Source: Oscillospiraceae bacterium (GTDB lineage Bacteria; Bacillota_A; Clostridia; Oscillospirales; WRJC01). Taken from it: a stretch of DNA of 15,822 nt. Shown in pieces: positions 1 to 8,169 of this stretch (within the stretch, counting starts at the first letter, position 1; each line of letters starts with the position of its first letter). Below the pieces are notes generated by a model that saw only the letters and a list, made by a program, of their open reading frames with translations, ran no database searches and had not been told where the DNA came from. The translations under genes were made by a program, and so were the position numbers. The stretch covers positions 1-15,822 of the forward strand of contig WQXD01000057.1 in assembly GCA_009785015.1 (NCBI GenBank), given 5' to 3'.

Positions 1-1
1 C

Positions 2-313
2 GTCACCCAAAATTCCATCATACTCGACGCCATGGCGTATCACGGGAGGAAAATGATAAAGCCCGCGTATTACGACGTGTGTCTGCAGAGAAAATACACA
101 AGGGATGAGGATTCGTCGGCGATGCTCGACATTATTTTCAGCTCCACGGTTTACGATATAGGGCGGGTGTTCGCCATAGGCGGATATCTCGACGCGCTTT
201 GCGACACTATAAAGAAAAGCCAGAATACCGTCATGTCGACTTACGACAAGCTTCAGGGGAAAATAGAGAAGGAGCTGTCGAAACTGATCGAAAGCTATCA
301 GGACGCCCAATGA
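2..313 (+). CDS. Extracellular solute-binding protein, C-terminal fragment (cut by window start)
   Basis: The reading frame is open from base 2 to the TGA at 311-313 and has no start of its own that makes sense, so the 5' part lies outside the window; about 103 residues are visible. It aligns through its length with the last 100 residues of the complete solute-binding lipoprotein at 9632-11161: both have P-A-Y-Y-(D/E), then a K-(Y/F)-x-R-D-(E/D) stretch, then M-L-D-I-I, a D-I-G-x-V-(F/Y) segment, and end in a Lys/Glu-rich helix. The family captures sugars or oligosaccharides outside the cell for an ABC importer. Its stop lies one base from the stop of the convergent CAP gene. Function by homology only; the ligand cannot be judged from this piece. 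Confidence 0.82.
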   Translation, partial: VTQNSIILDAMAYHGRKMIKPAYYDVCLQRKYTRDEDSSAMLDIIFSSTVYDIGRVFAIGGYLDALCDTIKKSQNTVMSTYDKLQGKIEKELSKLIESYQDAQ

Positions 314-314
314 A

Positions 315-1331
315 TCACCCCCCGAGCAGAAACATCTGCGCCCAGTGAAAGTCCCCGTTACCGTCCCTTGCCACACCCACTCCTATTTGCGTATATTCCG
401 GATCCAATATATTGTCTTTATGGCCTTGGGAGCCCATCCATGCGTCTACGGCCGCCTTTGGCGAAGACAGCCCCGAACATATATTTTCCCCCGCCACGAG
501 GTAATTCAGCCCGACATCGTCAAGCACGCTGAAACAGCTGCTCCCGTTTGGGCGGGTGTGGGAAAAAGTACCGATGATTTCACCGGCTCTGATTATGGCG
601 GCGGAGTTCAGCAAAGAATTGCCCCCCGATAATTCGGGCAGGCCATGATTTGCCCTTTCCATGTTGGTGAGCCGTATGACTTCCGCCGCCAATTCTATTA
701 AATCGATTACTTCTATTTGCGTTTTCCCGGAAATTCCGTTTGCGGCAAAAACGGTTATTGTCGCAAGTCCGCCCGAAGAGAATGCCAAAGAGCTGTTTCC
801 CGTGAGCTTTCCTTTGGCCCCCGATATATCGACGCTATAGCTTTTATCCGTCGCGTCGCCGGGGTAAACGGTCACTTTGAATCCGACGGTTTCGCCGGTT
901 GTATATGTGTACTTGTCCGTTTCGATGTATATCGAAGTGACCGGCACATTTTTGATGATACTTTGTGCTTCCGCGGGCTTTGGCGGCTTTGTTGCCTCCG
1001 TCGCCGTCGGCGTGGTTTCCGGCGCCTCTGTCGCCGTCGGTTCGGTTTGCGGCGGCTGTGTGGTTTCGGGCGGTTCGGTCGTTTGCTGCGCGGGGGGCGA
1101 AAACTCCGTCATATCTTCCGATTGCTCATCCGCCGTTATTTTTGGCGGCTCGCTTACGGGCGGTTCTTTTGAATACTGCGCGAAAGAACCGGTTTCGCCG
1201 CGCGCGGGTTCCGGTATGCCAGTGCTCTCCGGGCCGTTATTTTTTTGCGTACAAGCCGTTGTAAAGGCAAACAGCGACAGCGATAACAGTATAAGGGCAA
1301 GTGCGGGAATTTTGGTTTTTCTCATGGCCAT
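315..1331 (-). CDS. Secreted CAP/SCP-domain lipoprotein with Ig-like domain
   Basis: About 338 residues from the ATG at 1331. A basic start (MAMRKTK) and a leucine-rich segment lead to a cysteine at residue 27 (F-T-T-A-C), a lipoprotein signal with a weak lipobox. A Thr/Pro/Glu linker (about 75-125) is followed by an Ig-like beta domain (about 128-210) and a C-terminal CAP domain (about 213-335). The CAP domain carries the expected pocket residues H258 (SHTRP), E282 (AGEN) and H304 (GHKDNIL). YkwD-type bacterial CAP proteins are extracellular; their biochemical role is poorly defined. An in-frame ATG at 1370 would add 13 residues but has no ribosome binding site and sits in the promoter of the divergent gene. 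AGGGAG lies 15 bases before 1331, a long spacing, so the start is not certain; 1325 is also possible. Confidence 0.88.
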   Translation of the reverse strand: MAMRKTKIPALALILLSLSLFAFTTACTQKNNGPESTGIPEPARGETGSFAQYSKEPPVSEPPKITADEQSEDMTEFSPPAQQTTEPPETTQPPQTEPTATEAPETTPTATEATKPPKPAEAQSIIKNVPVTSIYIETDKYTYTTGETVGFKVTVYPGDATDKSYSVDISGAKGKLTGNSSLAFSSGGLATITVFAANGISGKTQIEVIDLIELAAEVIRLTNMERANHGLPELSGGNSLLNSAAIIRAGEIIGTFSHTRPNGSSCFSVLDDVGLNYLVAGENICSGLSSPKAAVDAWMGSQGHKDNILDPEYTQIGVGVARDGNGDFHWAQMFLLGG

Positions 1332-1351
1332 TAAAATTATAATTTTCTCCC

Positions 1352-1380
1352 TTGACTTTTTTTGTGTCATATGCTACAAT
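1352..1380 (+). promoter_or_regulatory. Sigma-A-type promoter of the DUF6935/lipoprotein unit
   Basis: TTGACT at 1352-1357, a 17-base spacer, and TACAAT at 1375-1380, followed by a leader of about 50 bases to the ATG at 1439. The match is close to consensus in both boxes. It points at 1439-3258 and argues that the divergent CAP gene starts downstream of 1370. Confidence 0.72.
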
Positions 1381-1438
1381 GAGTGTACCGGAAGGGGGCT
1401 AATAAAAAAAATTCGAAATTGAAAGTGAGGAAAATCAA

Positions 1439-2038
1439 ATGGGCTTTTTTGACAAACTTAAAAAACAGGCGGCCAATGTCGCCGAACAGGTGACTAAAGC
1501 AACCGGCGCGCAACCCGCGCAAACGACAGGCGGAGGGGGAGCAAAATCCATAGCGTTTGCCGCACTGCCCGCAAGCCAGGCGGAATTTAAAGCGCTGCCG
1601 CAGGCGCAGATGCAAACGCCCCACGACACCGCGGCGATGTTTGTTCTGGCTCTCAACGTTTACAGCCAAAACCCGAACGAGGCCCTTGCCATGATGAACA
1701 TCCTGAAAGGCCCGAGTCCATTGAGCGGGCGCGAAATCCAGTTTCTTAAAGGCGAAATGGGACAGGCCGGCAAAGGGGATTATCTCGCGCGTTCCTATTT
1801 CGCGGGCGCGACCCCGCAAAACGACTATACTCCGTCGAGGCCTTATACGGTCGTCGTAAGCGATAATCCGTACAGCTATGACAATCAGGGCTACGCCAAG
1901 TTGTTTGTCGCGTGCGGCGGCGCGGACACCCCGCGTCCGATCACGCTGCGCCAGGCCAAGGACGGCAAGTGGTATTTGTGGGAACAATTCCTCTTAACAG
2001 GCATAAAAAAGGCGGAATCGTCCAATCCGTGGGCATAA
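1439..2038 (+). CDS. DUF6935-like protein of unknown function
   Basis: 199 residues; ATG with AGTGAGG eight bases upstream and a consensus promoter at 1352-1380. It has no signal peptide or membrane segment, so it is probably cytoplasmic. The N-terminus (about 1-25) is an amphipathic Lys/Ala-rich helix, then comes an Ala/Gln/Gly-rich linker (about 25-40). The rest is a conserved-looking domain with an H-D-T-A-A-M-F helix near residue 62, a P-Y-T-V-V-V-S-D-N-P-Y motif near 133-143, and a Trp-rich end (K-W-Y-L-W-E-Q-F). These last motifs resemble what I recall of DUF6935; that assignment is from memory and function is unknown. The stop TAA is two bases before the ATG of the lipoprotein gene, so the two are almost certainly co-transcribed and may be translationally coupled. 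Confidence 0.82.
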   Translation: MGFFDKLKKQAANVAEQVTKATGAQPAQTTGGGGAKSIAFAALPASQAEFKALPQAQMQTPHDTAAMFVLALNVYSQNPNEALAMMNILKGPSPLSGREIQFLKGEMGQAGKGDYLARSYFAGATPQNDYTPSRPYTVVVSDNPYSYDNQGYAKLFVACGGADTPRPITLRQAKDGKWYLWEQFLLTGIKKAESSNPWA

Positions 2039-2040
2039 TC

Positions 2041-3258
2041 ATGAATAACAAAGTGAAGTATATAAGTATATGCGCGCTCGTTTTATCTCTCGTGATTTTA
2101 TGCGCGGCTGTTTTGGGGTGCGCCCCAACGCTCAAAAACCCCGCCGGGCAAAAAACAAAATCGGATGCAACCGAAAAATCGGAGGGGTTGGACGGCACTT
2201 ATTGGAAAGCGGTCGAATATGAAGGCGAGGATATCACCGCGGACGAATTTTGGTCGGATTTGTTTCTGTGGGAGGACGGCACCGGCTATTTCCGTTTCAG
2301 CCAGGCCTCAGCCGAGAGCAATTATTACGGCTTCCGCGATGTATTCGATTGCGGCTGGATACTCGACGGCGGCTCGCTTACGCTGACGGAGACAAAAACC
2401 GCGTCAGCCGCGGCGTATGCGGGCACATTAGAGCGAGAGGGGCGTCTGATGATTGAATATGACGGCTTTTTCGGCGAAAGTTTTACGATAATCATGGAGC
2501 AGGCAAAGATGCCCTCCTACGGCGCCCAGTGGGAAATACCCGAATTGTACGGCACATGGCGCATGGTCTCATATTCCGACCCGGACGGGGATTTCGCATT
2601 GGCGGAATCGGACAGGGAAATCTATTCGGAAATAGCCATATATCCGACGTTTCACGCAGAGCTTCAATTGTCCGATATAATACATTATTCACAGGCGGAA
2701 TATGAGCTGTATATAGAATACAAAGACGGCGCGATCTGGGACGGGGCCGCAAACCGGGCGTGGCATGTGGAGCTGTGCGGGGCCTCTCTTTCGGGACAGA
2801 GATATTACGCCGCTTTTGCGGACGGCAAACTTCTGTTTATGCAAATCAACGATATGTATGAGGACGCCACTTTTCCGCTTTCGTTCGCCGCCGAATACGA
2901 ATGGGTCGGCTTTGACGTCCCTCTAAGCAATCCCCACGGCTTTTTTTCTCCCAAGGCCGGCGACGAAAACGGCGAAACGGAACGGGAGCAAATCGACGGT
3001 TTGTGGGAAAAACTCGCCGGAGTCTGGAGATGGATAGATGAAGACGGCGTGCCCGGCGGCGAGTTTTTTGTCTATTTCGGCCGCGACGGCGAAAAAAAAC
3101 CGATTTTTTACAGGGTATGGGGTTTTGAAGATGAAATGTATCAGTATGACCTGAGCGACTATTCAAAAGGCAGAATCGCCGCGTGGCAATACAAAAACGG
3201 GCCGATAAGCATATGGGAATATGCGGGAAAAACATTTGATGAAGCGTACGGGTATTAG
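2041..3258 (+). CDS. Lipoprotein with three GTW-type (lipocalin-like) modules
   Basis: 405 residues from the ATG at 2041. Residues 1-27 form a lipoprotein signal ending in V-L-G-C, so the mature protein should be anchored outside the membrane. An upstream in-frame ATG at 1912 lies inside the preceding gene and would bury the signal peptide, so it was not used. No clear ribosome binding site precedes 2041; the start two bases after the previous stop suggests coupled translation. Three segments begin alike: L-D-G-T-Y-W (50-55), L-Y-G-T-W-R (169-174) and L-A-G-V-W-R (325-330), each followed by acidic, aromatic beta-strand-like sequence, as in lipocalin-like or copper-resistance-type small barrels. 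No catalytic motif is seen. Function unknown. Confidence 0.8.
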   Translation: MNNKVKYISICALVLSLVILCAAVLGCAPTLKNPAGQKTKSDATEKSEGLDGTYWKAVEYEGEDITADEFWSDLFLWEDGTGYFRFSQASAESNYYGFRDVFDCGWILDGGSLTLTETKTASAAAYAGTLEREGRLMIEYDGFFGESFTIIMEQAKMPSYGAQWEIPELYGTWRMVSYSDPDGDFALAESDREIYSEIAIYPTFHAELQLSDIIHYSQAEYELYIEYKDGAIWDGAANRAWHVELCGASLSGQRYYAAFADGKLLFMQINDMYEDATFPLSFAAEYEWVGFDVPLSNPHGFFSPKAGDENGETEREQIDGLWEKLAGVWRWIDEDGVPGGEFFVYFGRDGEKKPIFYRVWGFEDEMYQYDLSDYSKGRIAAWQYKNGPISIWEYAGKTFDEAYGY

Positions 3259-3262
3259 CTGC

Positions 3263-3547
3263 CTATACCGAACTTATTACCGCTACTTTTATGCCGAAAA
3301 GCGTTTTCTTGATGCTCAATACGTCATATGTGCTGACGGAAATAGTTATGCCGCCTCCGCCCAGACTTTTTTTGTCGCATGTCAGTATTGGGATTGCCGT
3401 TGTGTCCATTGTATAATTCTGCGAATTTGCGCCGGCGCCGGACACTCTCACAAGTTGTTTGTTGTATCCTTTTGCGGTTACCTTTATCATGTCGTCAGTT
3501 TCAACGTCAAAAGTGACTTCTCTTTGCCTGAAAGTTTCTTTACTCAT
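3263..3547 (-). CDS. Small hypothetical protein (94 residues)
   Basis: ATG at 3547 with AAGGGAG eight bases upstream, and a TTGACA-17-TACAAT promoter about 100 bases further up, so this is very likely a real gene. The protein has no signal peptide or membrane helix. It begins with a charged stretch (MSKETFRQREV), then beta-rich sequence with T-D-D-M-I-K-V-T-A-K-G, S-G-A-G-A-N, a cysteine (L-T-C-D-K-K) and a glycine run (L-G-G-G-G-I). I do not recognise the family. Its stop faces the lipoprotein stop four bases away. It is divergent from the glycoside hydrolase gene at 3743. Confidence 0.75.
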   Translation of the reverse strand: MSKETFRQREVTFDVETDDMIKVTAKGYNKQLVRVSGAGANSQNYTMDTTAIPILTCDKKSLGGGGITISVSTYDVLSIKKTLFGIKVAVISSV

Positions 3548-3585
3548 TTCGCATTCTCCCTTACAGTTTTTAAAATATATATTAT

Positions 3586-3602
3586 AATTTGCCTCGCAAA
3601 TT
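3586..3602 (-). promoter_or_regulatory. Small hairpin in the leader of the 94-residue gene
   Basis: Seven-base arms AATTTGC and GCAAATT with a three-base loop, about 40 bases before the ATG at 3547, within the predicted leader. No U-run follows on either strand, so it is not an intrinsic terminator. A role in RNA stability or control is possible but unproven. Confidence 0.3.
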
Positions 3603-3645
3603 TACAAATCGATCGCTTCAAATCGCTTCGCAAGCCCTCAATATA

Positions 3646-3674
3646 ATTGTATTCGTTTTTTCGCAAAATGTCAA
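3646..3674 (-). promoter_or_regulatory. Sigma-A-type promoter of the 94-residue gene
   Basis: On the minus strand TTGACA (3669-3674), a 17-base spacer, and TACAAT (3646-3651). Predicted start near 3638 gives a leader of roughly 90 bases to the ATG at 3547. No comparably good promoter was found for the divergent gene at 3743 in the same gap (3548-3742), which is otherwise AT-rich and featureless. Confidence 0.72.
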
Positions 3675-3742
3675 GAGCAAAAGAATAAAAACATTTTTCC
3701 CTTTTATTATTTTTAATTTAATAAAGCGAAAGGATATTATTT

Positions 3743-5977
3743 ATGCCTGCCAAACGAATCAAACTTGAAACAACAAACAGTTTTCTCGAATTTGACGCAA
3801 AAAATTTGCGCCTCTGCTCAATGCGCTCAAAAACCGCGCCGGAACAGGAATTCATAGAGTTTGACGAAACATATCCGACATTCGAGATGGGGTATTACGA
3901 AAGCAAAAAACGTTACCGCCTGCTAAGTTCGCTCTCAGCGGGCAAAATCACAATCGAGAACCCGGCAAAGGGGGTCTATACGGCGGTATTTGACGATTTT
4001 GACGGAAGGGACCTCACCATTGAGTGCAGAGTCAGCGTGAGCTCCGGGGACAGGTTCGCCCGTTTCAACGTTTCGATAGACAACAGGTGCGGACTGCGCG
4101 TGGCCGACGTGCAATACCCGTTTGTCGTCTGCCCGTACAAATTGGGCGGGGCGGCGGGCACGGAAGCCGTCGTCGTGCCTCAGGGGTACGGCAGCGGCAG
4201 ATTGATGACGGGCGCCCTTGAATTCGGCGGCAGCGTCAACGTGCAGATGAACCGCATGCGCCCGGATTCATATCAGGCGTGGGAATTCACGCCGTTTGAG
4301 GATATGTGCGGGCATTATCCCGGCATGACATACGCTCAGTTTCTCGCCTATTACAACGACAAAGCGGGGCTGTATCTCGCCTGCGACGACACGGAGGCGA
4401 ACATAAAAAGATTCAAAGTCCTGCACAGAAAACCGGGCATGCGGCTCGGAGTGTCCCATGCAGGCGACTGGAACGTGGAAAACAAACGGACTCTTGAATA
4501 CGACACCATGCTCACCACATTCGAGGGCGACTGGTATGACGCGGCGGATATTTACCGCGAATGGAGCATGAAACAAAAATGGTTCATACCGCTGACAAAA
4601 AAAGAAAATGTCCCCAAATGGCTCGTCGATTCACCCGCGTATATAACGATACGCTCGGGCGGACAGCTTGACATGGGGGACGTGACCGAAATCGAAGAAT
4701 TTGTGCCCTATGAAAAATGCGTGCCGCTGCTGCAAAATATAGCCGATAAAATAGATTCCCCGCTGTGTATCGTGTTTATGGGCTGGGAACGCGCGGGCTC
4801 GTGGGTTTATCCGGACTGTTTTCCCCCGATCGGCGGCGAGGAATCGATGAAAAACGCCATCGCCATGATGAAAAAAAGGGGCTGGCACGCGGGCAGTTTC
4901 TGCAGCGGGACGCGCTGGTGCTACGATCAGGTGTGGAGCGGCTACGACGGACGCGACTATCTTGATTCCATAAACGCGGAAGAAGGCTATTGCAAAACCG
5001 TCGAGGGAAACGACTGGGTAGATCCGTGGCGCAATTTCCGGATGAATATCGCGGGCTGTCTCGGCACGGAGAAAATGCAGAAAACAGGGCTCGAAATCGT
5101 CGGGCGTCTGGTAGACTGGGGCATGGAGGCTTTGCAGTATCTCGACCAGAACAACGGCTCGGCGACGTTCCCGTGCTTTGCCGGCGACCACGGACATCCT
5201 GCGGGACCGGGCAAATGGATGCACGAAGCCATGACGGAATTCGTGAACGGCATGCACGGCCTCGCAAAAGAAAAGGGCGAATATGACGTGGTGCATTCGG
5301 CGGAATCCGGGTTGAACGAAGTTTGCCTTCCCCTGTTTCAACAGACTGAATTGCGCGTTTACCCTGCCGATTACGGGACCGACACGATTCCGCTCTATCA
5401 GTATTTGTTCCACGAGTGCGTCGTGTTGCAGGGCATGATGGGATTCGGCCCCGAGCCGTATCATCTCGTCATCAAGAACGCGACGAATTTTATACTCGGC
5501 GGAATACCCGGCGGGGTTTTGACCGGCGACGGAACGCTCTTGGACAAAGACACGAGCAACTGGGCATTGTGGGAGCCGAGAGTCGGCAACAACGACGATG
5601 CGCTCGAATTGATGCGCAGCACTCTGGCAATGCGTCGCGGGGCCGGAAAGGATTTTCTGGTATTCGGACGCATGGAAAGACCCGCCAAAGTAGAGGCTAT
5701 AGAGCGCGTCACATGGAATTTCGGCGGGCGCGCTCATAATTACGCGGCGGTGTTTCATTCGGCATGGCAGTCCCAAAATGGCGGGCATGCGGTGATATTG
5801 GCCAACTGGACAAAAGAAGAACGGCGGGTGACGGTCCGCGACGGCAGGTTTGATGTCTTTAAAAAGCTGAAATTGACGGCATGCGGAAAAGAAACGGCGG
5901 AAACGCTCATTGAAAACAAACCGGAGGGAATTGAGATACAAGTGCCGCCGCTCGGCTGCGTGATTGTTGTGCAGTGA
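3743..5977 (+). CDS. Cytoplasmic glycoside hydrolase, DUF6259-type
   Basis: 744 residues; ATG preceded by AAAGGA. No signal peptide. The order is an N-terminal beta-sandwich (about 1-270) containing a G-H-Y-P-G-M-T-Y-A-Q-F segment (190-200), a catalytic barrel (about 285-640), and a C-terminal beta domain (about 650-744). The barrel has Y-L-D-Q-N (D468) followed by G-D-H-G-H-P (481-486) and H-S-A-E-S (E521). By analogy with clan GH-D-like retaining enzymes D468 could be the nucleophile and E521 the acid/base, but this is inference. The overall pattern fits DUF6259 proteins, which are predicted glycoside hydrolases of unproven specificity. Being cytoplasmic, it would act on imported oligosaccharides. 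It converges with the P1B ATPase gene, the two stops one base apart. Confidence 0.8.
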   Translation: MPAKRIKLETTNSFLEFDAKNLRLCSMRSKTAPEQEFIEFDETYPTFEMGYYESKKRYRLLSSLSAGKITIENPAKGVYTAVFDDFDGRDLTIECRVSVSSGDRFARFNVSIDNRCGLRVADVQYPFVVCPYKLGGAAGTEAVVVPQGYGSGRLMTGALEFGGSVNVQMNRMRPDSYQAWEFTPFEDMCGHYPGMTYAQFLAYYNDKAGLYLACDDTEANIKRFKVLHRKPGMRLGVSHAGDWNVENKRTLEYDTMLTTFEGDWYDAADIYREWSMKQKWFIPLTKKENVPKWLVDSPAYITIRSGGQLDMGDVTEIEEFVPYEKCVPLLQNIADKIDSPLCIVFMGWERAGSWVYPDCFPPIGGEESMKNAIAMMKKRGWHAGSFCSGTRWCYDQVWSGYDGRDYLDSINAEEGYCKTVEGNDWVDPWRNFRMNIAGCLGTEKMQKTGLEIVGRLVDWGMEALQYLDQNNGSATFPCFAGDHGHPAGPGKWMHEAMTEFVNGMHGLAKEKGEYDVVHSAESGLNEVCLPLFQQTELRVYPADYGTDTIPLYQYLFHECVVLQGMMGFGPEPYHLVIKNATNFILGGIPGGVLTGDGTLLDKDTSNWALWEPRVGNNDDALELMRSTLAMRRGAGKDFLVFGRMERPAKVEAIERVTWNFGGRAHNYAAVFHSAWQSQNGGHAVILANWTKEERRVTVRDGRFDVFKKLKLTACGKETAETLIENKPEGIEIQVPPLGCVIVVQ

Positions 5978-5978
5978 A

Positions 5979-8141
5979 TTACAGCTTCGCTTTGCCGGCT
6001 CTCGCCGCATTTAGGACGGCGAGAAGCGCCACTCCCACATCGGCGAATACGGCTTCCCACAAAGAAGCCGCGCCGAAAGCGCCGAGTATCAAAAACAGGC
6101 CCTTGACGCCCAAGGCAAAAAAGATATTCTGCCAGACAATGCGTTTTGTAAAACGGGCTATGCCGATTGCTTCGGACAATTTGGAGGGTTCGTCGGTCAT
6201 AAGCACTATATCGGCGGCTTCGATGGCCGCATCAGAACCAAGCCCGCCCATTGCTATGCCGATATCGGCCCTCGCGAGCACGGGCGCGTCGTTGATGCCG
6301 TCGCCGACAAAAGCGAGGCTGCCTTTTTTGAGTTTTTGCCCGTCGAGTATTTCAAGTTTTTCCGCTTTTTCATGCGGAAGCAGCCCGGCGTACACCGCGT
6401 CGATTTTTAATTCTGCCGCGACAACTTCCGCAATTTGCGGGTTATCGCCGGTGAGCATGACCGTTTTCCTGACGCCTTTTGCCTTTAAGTCGGCCAAGGC
6501 TTTGCGGCTGTCGGGCTTTATTTCGTCAGAGATTATTATATGCCCCGCAAACACGCCGTCTGCGGCGACATAAACGGTTGTGCCGGCGCTTTGCGCGTCG
6601 GCGCATTGTATATCAAACTGATCCATCAATTTTTTGTTTCCCGCCAAAATGGTTTCTTTGCCGGATTTGACACTCGCGCCCTGTCCCGGTATTTCGTTGT
6701 ATTCCGAAAGCGCGGTTTTGTCAATTTCGCCGCCGTAAGCCTTCTGTATGGATAGAGCAATGGGATGATTTGAGAAATATTCGGCGGCTGCGGCAAGTTT
6801 CAGCACTTCACTTTCCGTAAATCCGCCAAAGGGGTTTATTTTCGTGACTTTGAACACGCCTTTTGTCAATGTGCCCGTTTTGTCAAATACGGCTATGTCG
6901 AGATTGTTCAAGGCTTCCAAGTAGTTGCCGCCCTTGACGAGAATACCTCTTTTGGCCGCGCCCCCGATACCGCCGAAGAAACCGAGCGGAATGGACACCA
7001 CAAGGGCGCACGGGCAGGAAATGACAAGAAAAATAAGGCCTCTGCTTATCCAATCCGACCATATGCCGATAGAAAACAACGGCGGCAGGACGGCGATCAA
7101 AACCGCCAGCCCGACGACGGCGGGGGTATAATATCTCGAAAATTTTGTGATGAAATTTTCGGTGGGAGCTTTTTTGCCTGCGGCGTTTTCCACAAGGTCA
7201 ATGATTTTGGCGACGGTCGATTCTCCGAATGTCTTTGTAACTTCAACAGTCAGTACGCCGTTTTGATTGATACAGCCGGACAGCACGGTGTCAAAAACCG
7301 CCGCTTTGCGCGGGACCGACTCGCCGGTCAGCGCCGTTGTGTCAAGTGTGGATTCGCCCTCGGTCACAACCCCGTCCAGCGGGATTTTTTCGCCGGGCTT
7401 TACAATGATGACATCGCCGATATTTACATTTTCGGGAGCGACTTTTATTATTTCGCCGTTTTTTAGTATATTTGCGTAATCGGGGCGTATGTCCATGAGG
7501 GCGGTTATGGATTTTTTGGATTTGCGCACCGCCGTGTCCTGAAAATACTCCCCGATTTGATAGAACAGCATAACGGCGGCGGCTTCGGGGTATTCGCCGA
7601 TGATAAAGGCGCCGGCAGTGGCGACGCTCATCAGGAAGTTTTCATCGAATATTTGCCCCCGCGCTATGTTGCGCAGCGCCCGCGCTACTATTTCCCCTCC
7701 GAGAATTATATAGCTGGCAACAAAAACCGCGATGGGGATATACCGATTTACGCCCCCAAAAAACGAAAGTATCATGCCGATGCCAAAAATGACGGAGCCG
7801 GCGATCAATTTTATAATTTTTGATTTGCCGCCGTCTTCACGGGCGGATTTGTGAGCTTTGGCTTGTCCGCGCTTTTTTTCGCCGGGCTCGCTTATGATAA
7901 TATCGGGTTCGTATTTATGCACCGTGTCGTTTATATATTGTGAAATTTGCGGAATGCGCCCCGCGTGGCCCGCCTCTATTTCAATATGCAGTGTGGTCGT
8001 CATGAAGTTCACCGAAGCAAACGAGACGCCGTCCAATGTCTTTACGGCATTTTCGATTTTGGCCGCACAGTTCGCGCAGCCCAAACCCTTCAGCAAATAC
8101 GTTTTGGCCGTTGATGTTTCAATCATTTTCTGTTTTCCCAT
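5979..8141 (-). CDS. cadA: Zn/Cd/Pb-exporting P1B-type ATPase (CadA/ZntA type)
   Basis: About 720 residues, the usual length. Domains: N-terminal heavy-metal-binding domain with G-C-A-N-C (C22, C25); membrane helices from about 108; actuator loop with T-G-E-S (272-275); the metal-site C-P-C (376-378); phosphorylation site D-K-T-G-T-L-T (D420); an H-P dipeptide (459-460); T-G-D-N (564-567); and G-D-G-I-N-D (613-618). Lys680 and Asp701, 21 residues apart in the last two helices, match the transmembrane pair that defines the P1B-2 Zn/Cd/Pb exporters, so copper is unlikely. The first ATG (8141) directly abuts GAGGG; the in-frame ATG at 8126 may be the true start. A consensus promoter with a palindrome sits upstream, but no ArsR- or MerR-type regulator is in the window. 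Confidence 0.95.
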   Translation of the reverse strand: MGKQKMIETSTAKTYLLKGLGCANCAAKIENAVKTLDGVSFASVNFMTTTLHIEIEAGHAGRIPQISQYINDTVHKYEPDIIISEPGEKKRGQAKAHKSAREDGGKSKIIKLIAGSVIFGIGMILSFFGGVNRYIPIAVFVASYIILGGEIVARALRNIARGQIFDENFLMSVATAGAFIIGEYPEAAAVMLFYQIGEYFQDTAVRKSKKSITALMDIRPDYANILKNGEIIKVAPENVNIGDVIIVKPGEKIPLDGVVTEGESTLDTTALTGESVPRKAAVFDTVLSGCINQNGVLTVEVTKTFGESTVAKIIDLVENAAGKKAPTENFITKFSRYYTPAVVGLAVLIAVLPPLFSIGIWSDWISRGLIFLVISCPCALVVSIPLGFFGGIGGAAKRGILVKGGNYLEALNNLDIAVFDKTGTLTKGVFKVTKINPFGGFTESEVLKLAAAAEYFSNHPIALSIQKAYGGEIDKTALSEYNEIPGQGASVKSGKETILAGNKKLMDQFDIQCADAQSAGTTVYVAADGVFAGHIIISDEIKPDSRKALADLKAKGVRKTVMLTGDNPQIAEVVAAELKIDAVYAGLLPHEKAEKLEILDGQKLKKGSLAFVGDGINDAPVLARADIGIAMGGLGSDAAIEAADIVLMTDEPSKLSEAIGIARFTKRIVWQNIFFALGVKGLFLILGAFGAASLWEAVFADVGVALLAVLNAARAGKAKL

Positions 8142-8169
8142 CCCTCATATTTATCAGTTGTTCAACCGT

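Noticed and set aside
877..1422. Plus-strand frame of 181 codons rich in Val, Gly and Ser
   Set aside because: It is the complement of the Thr/Pro linker and signal peptide of the CAP protein; low complexity, no start signals.
1367..1987. Minus-strand frame of 206 codons
   Set aside because: Antisense to the DUF6935-like gene, which has a consensus promoter and ribosome binding site; the antisense product is Arg-rich without motifs.
1912..2040. N-terminal extension of the lipoprotein frame
   Set aside because: It overlaps the DUF6935-like gene and would bury the lipoprotein signal peptide 43 residues inside.
3221..3646. Plus-strand frame of 141 codons with Cys/Tyr-rich sequence
   Set aside because: Antisense to the 94-residue gene, which has better start signals and promoter; no family resemblance.
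4631..6010. Long minus-strand open frame (459 codons)
   Set aside because: It is antisense to the hydrolase gene over nearly its whole length, its residues are Arg/His/Ala-rich without domain motifs, and it has no ribosome binding site. It arises from codon bias of the real gene.
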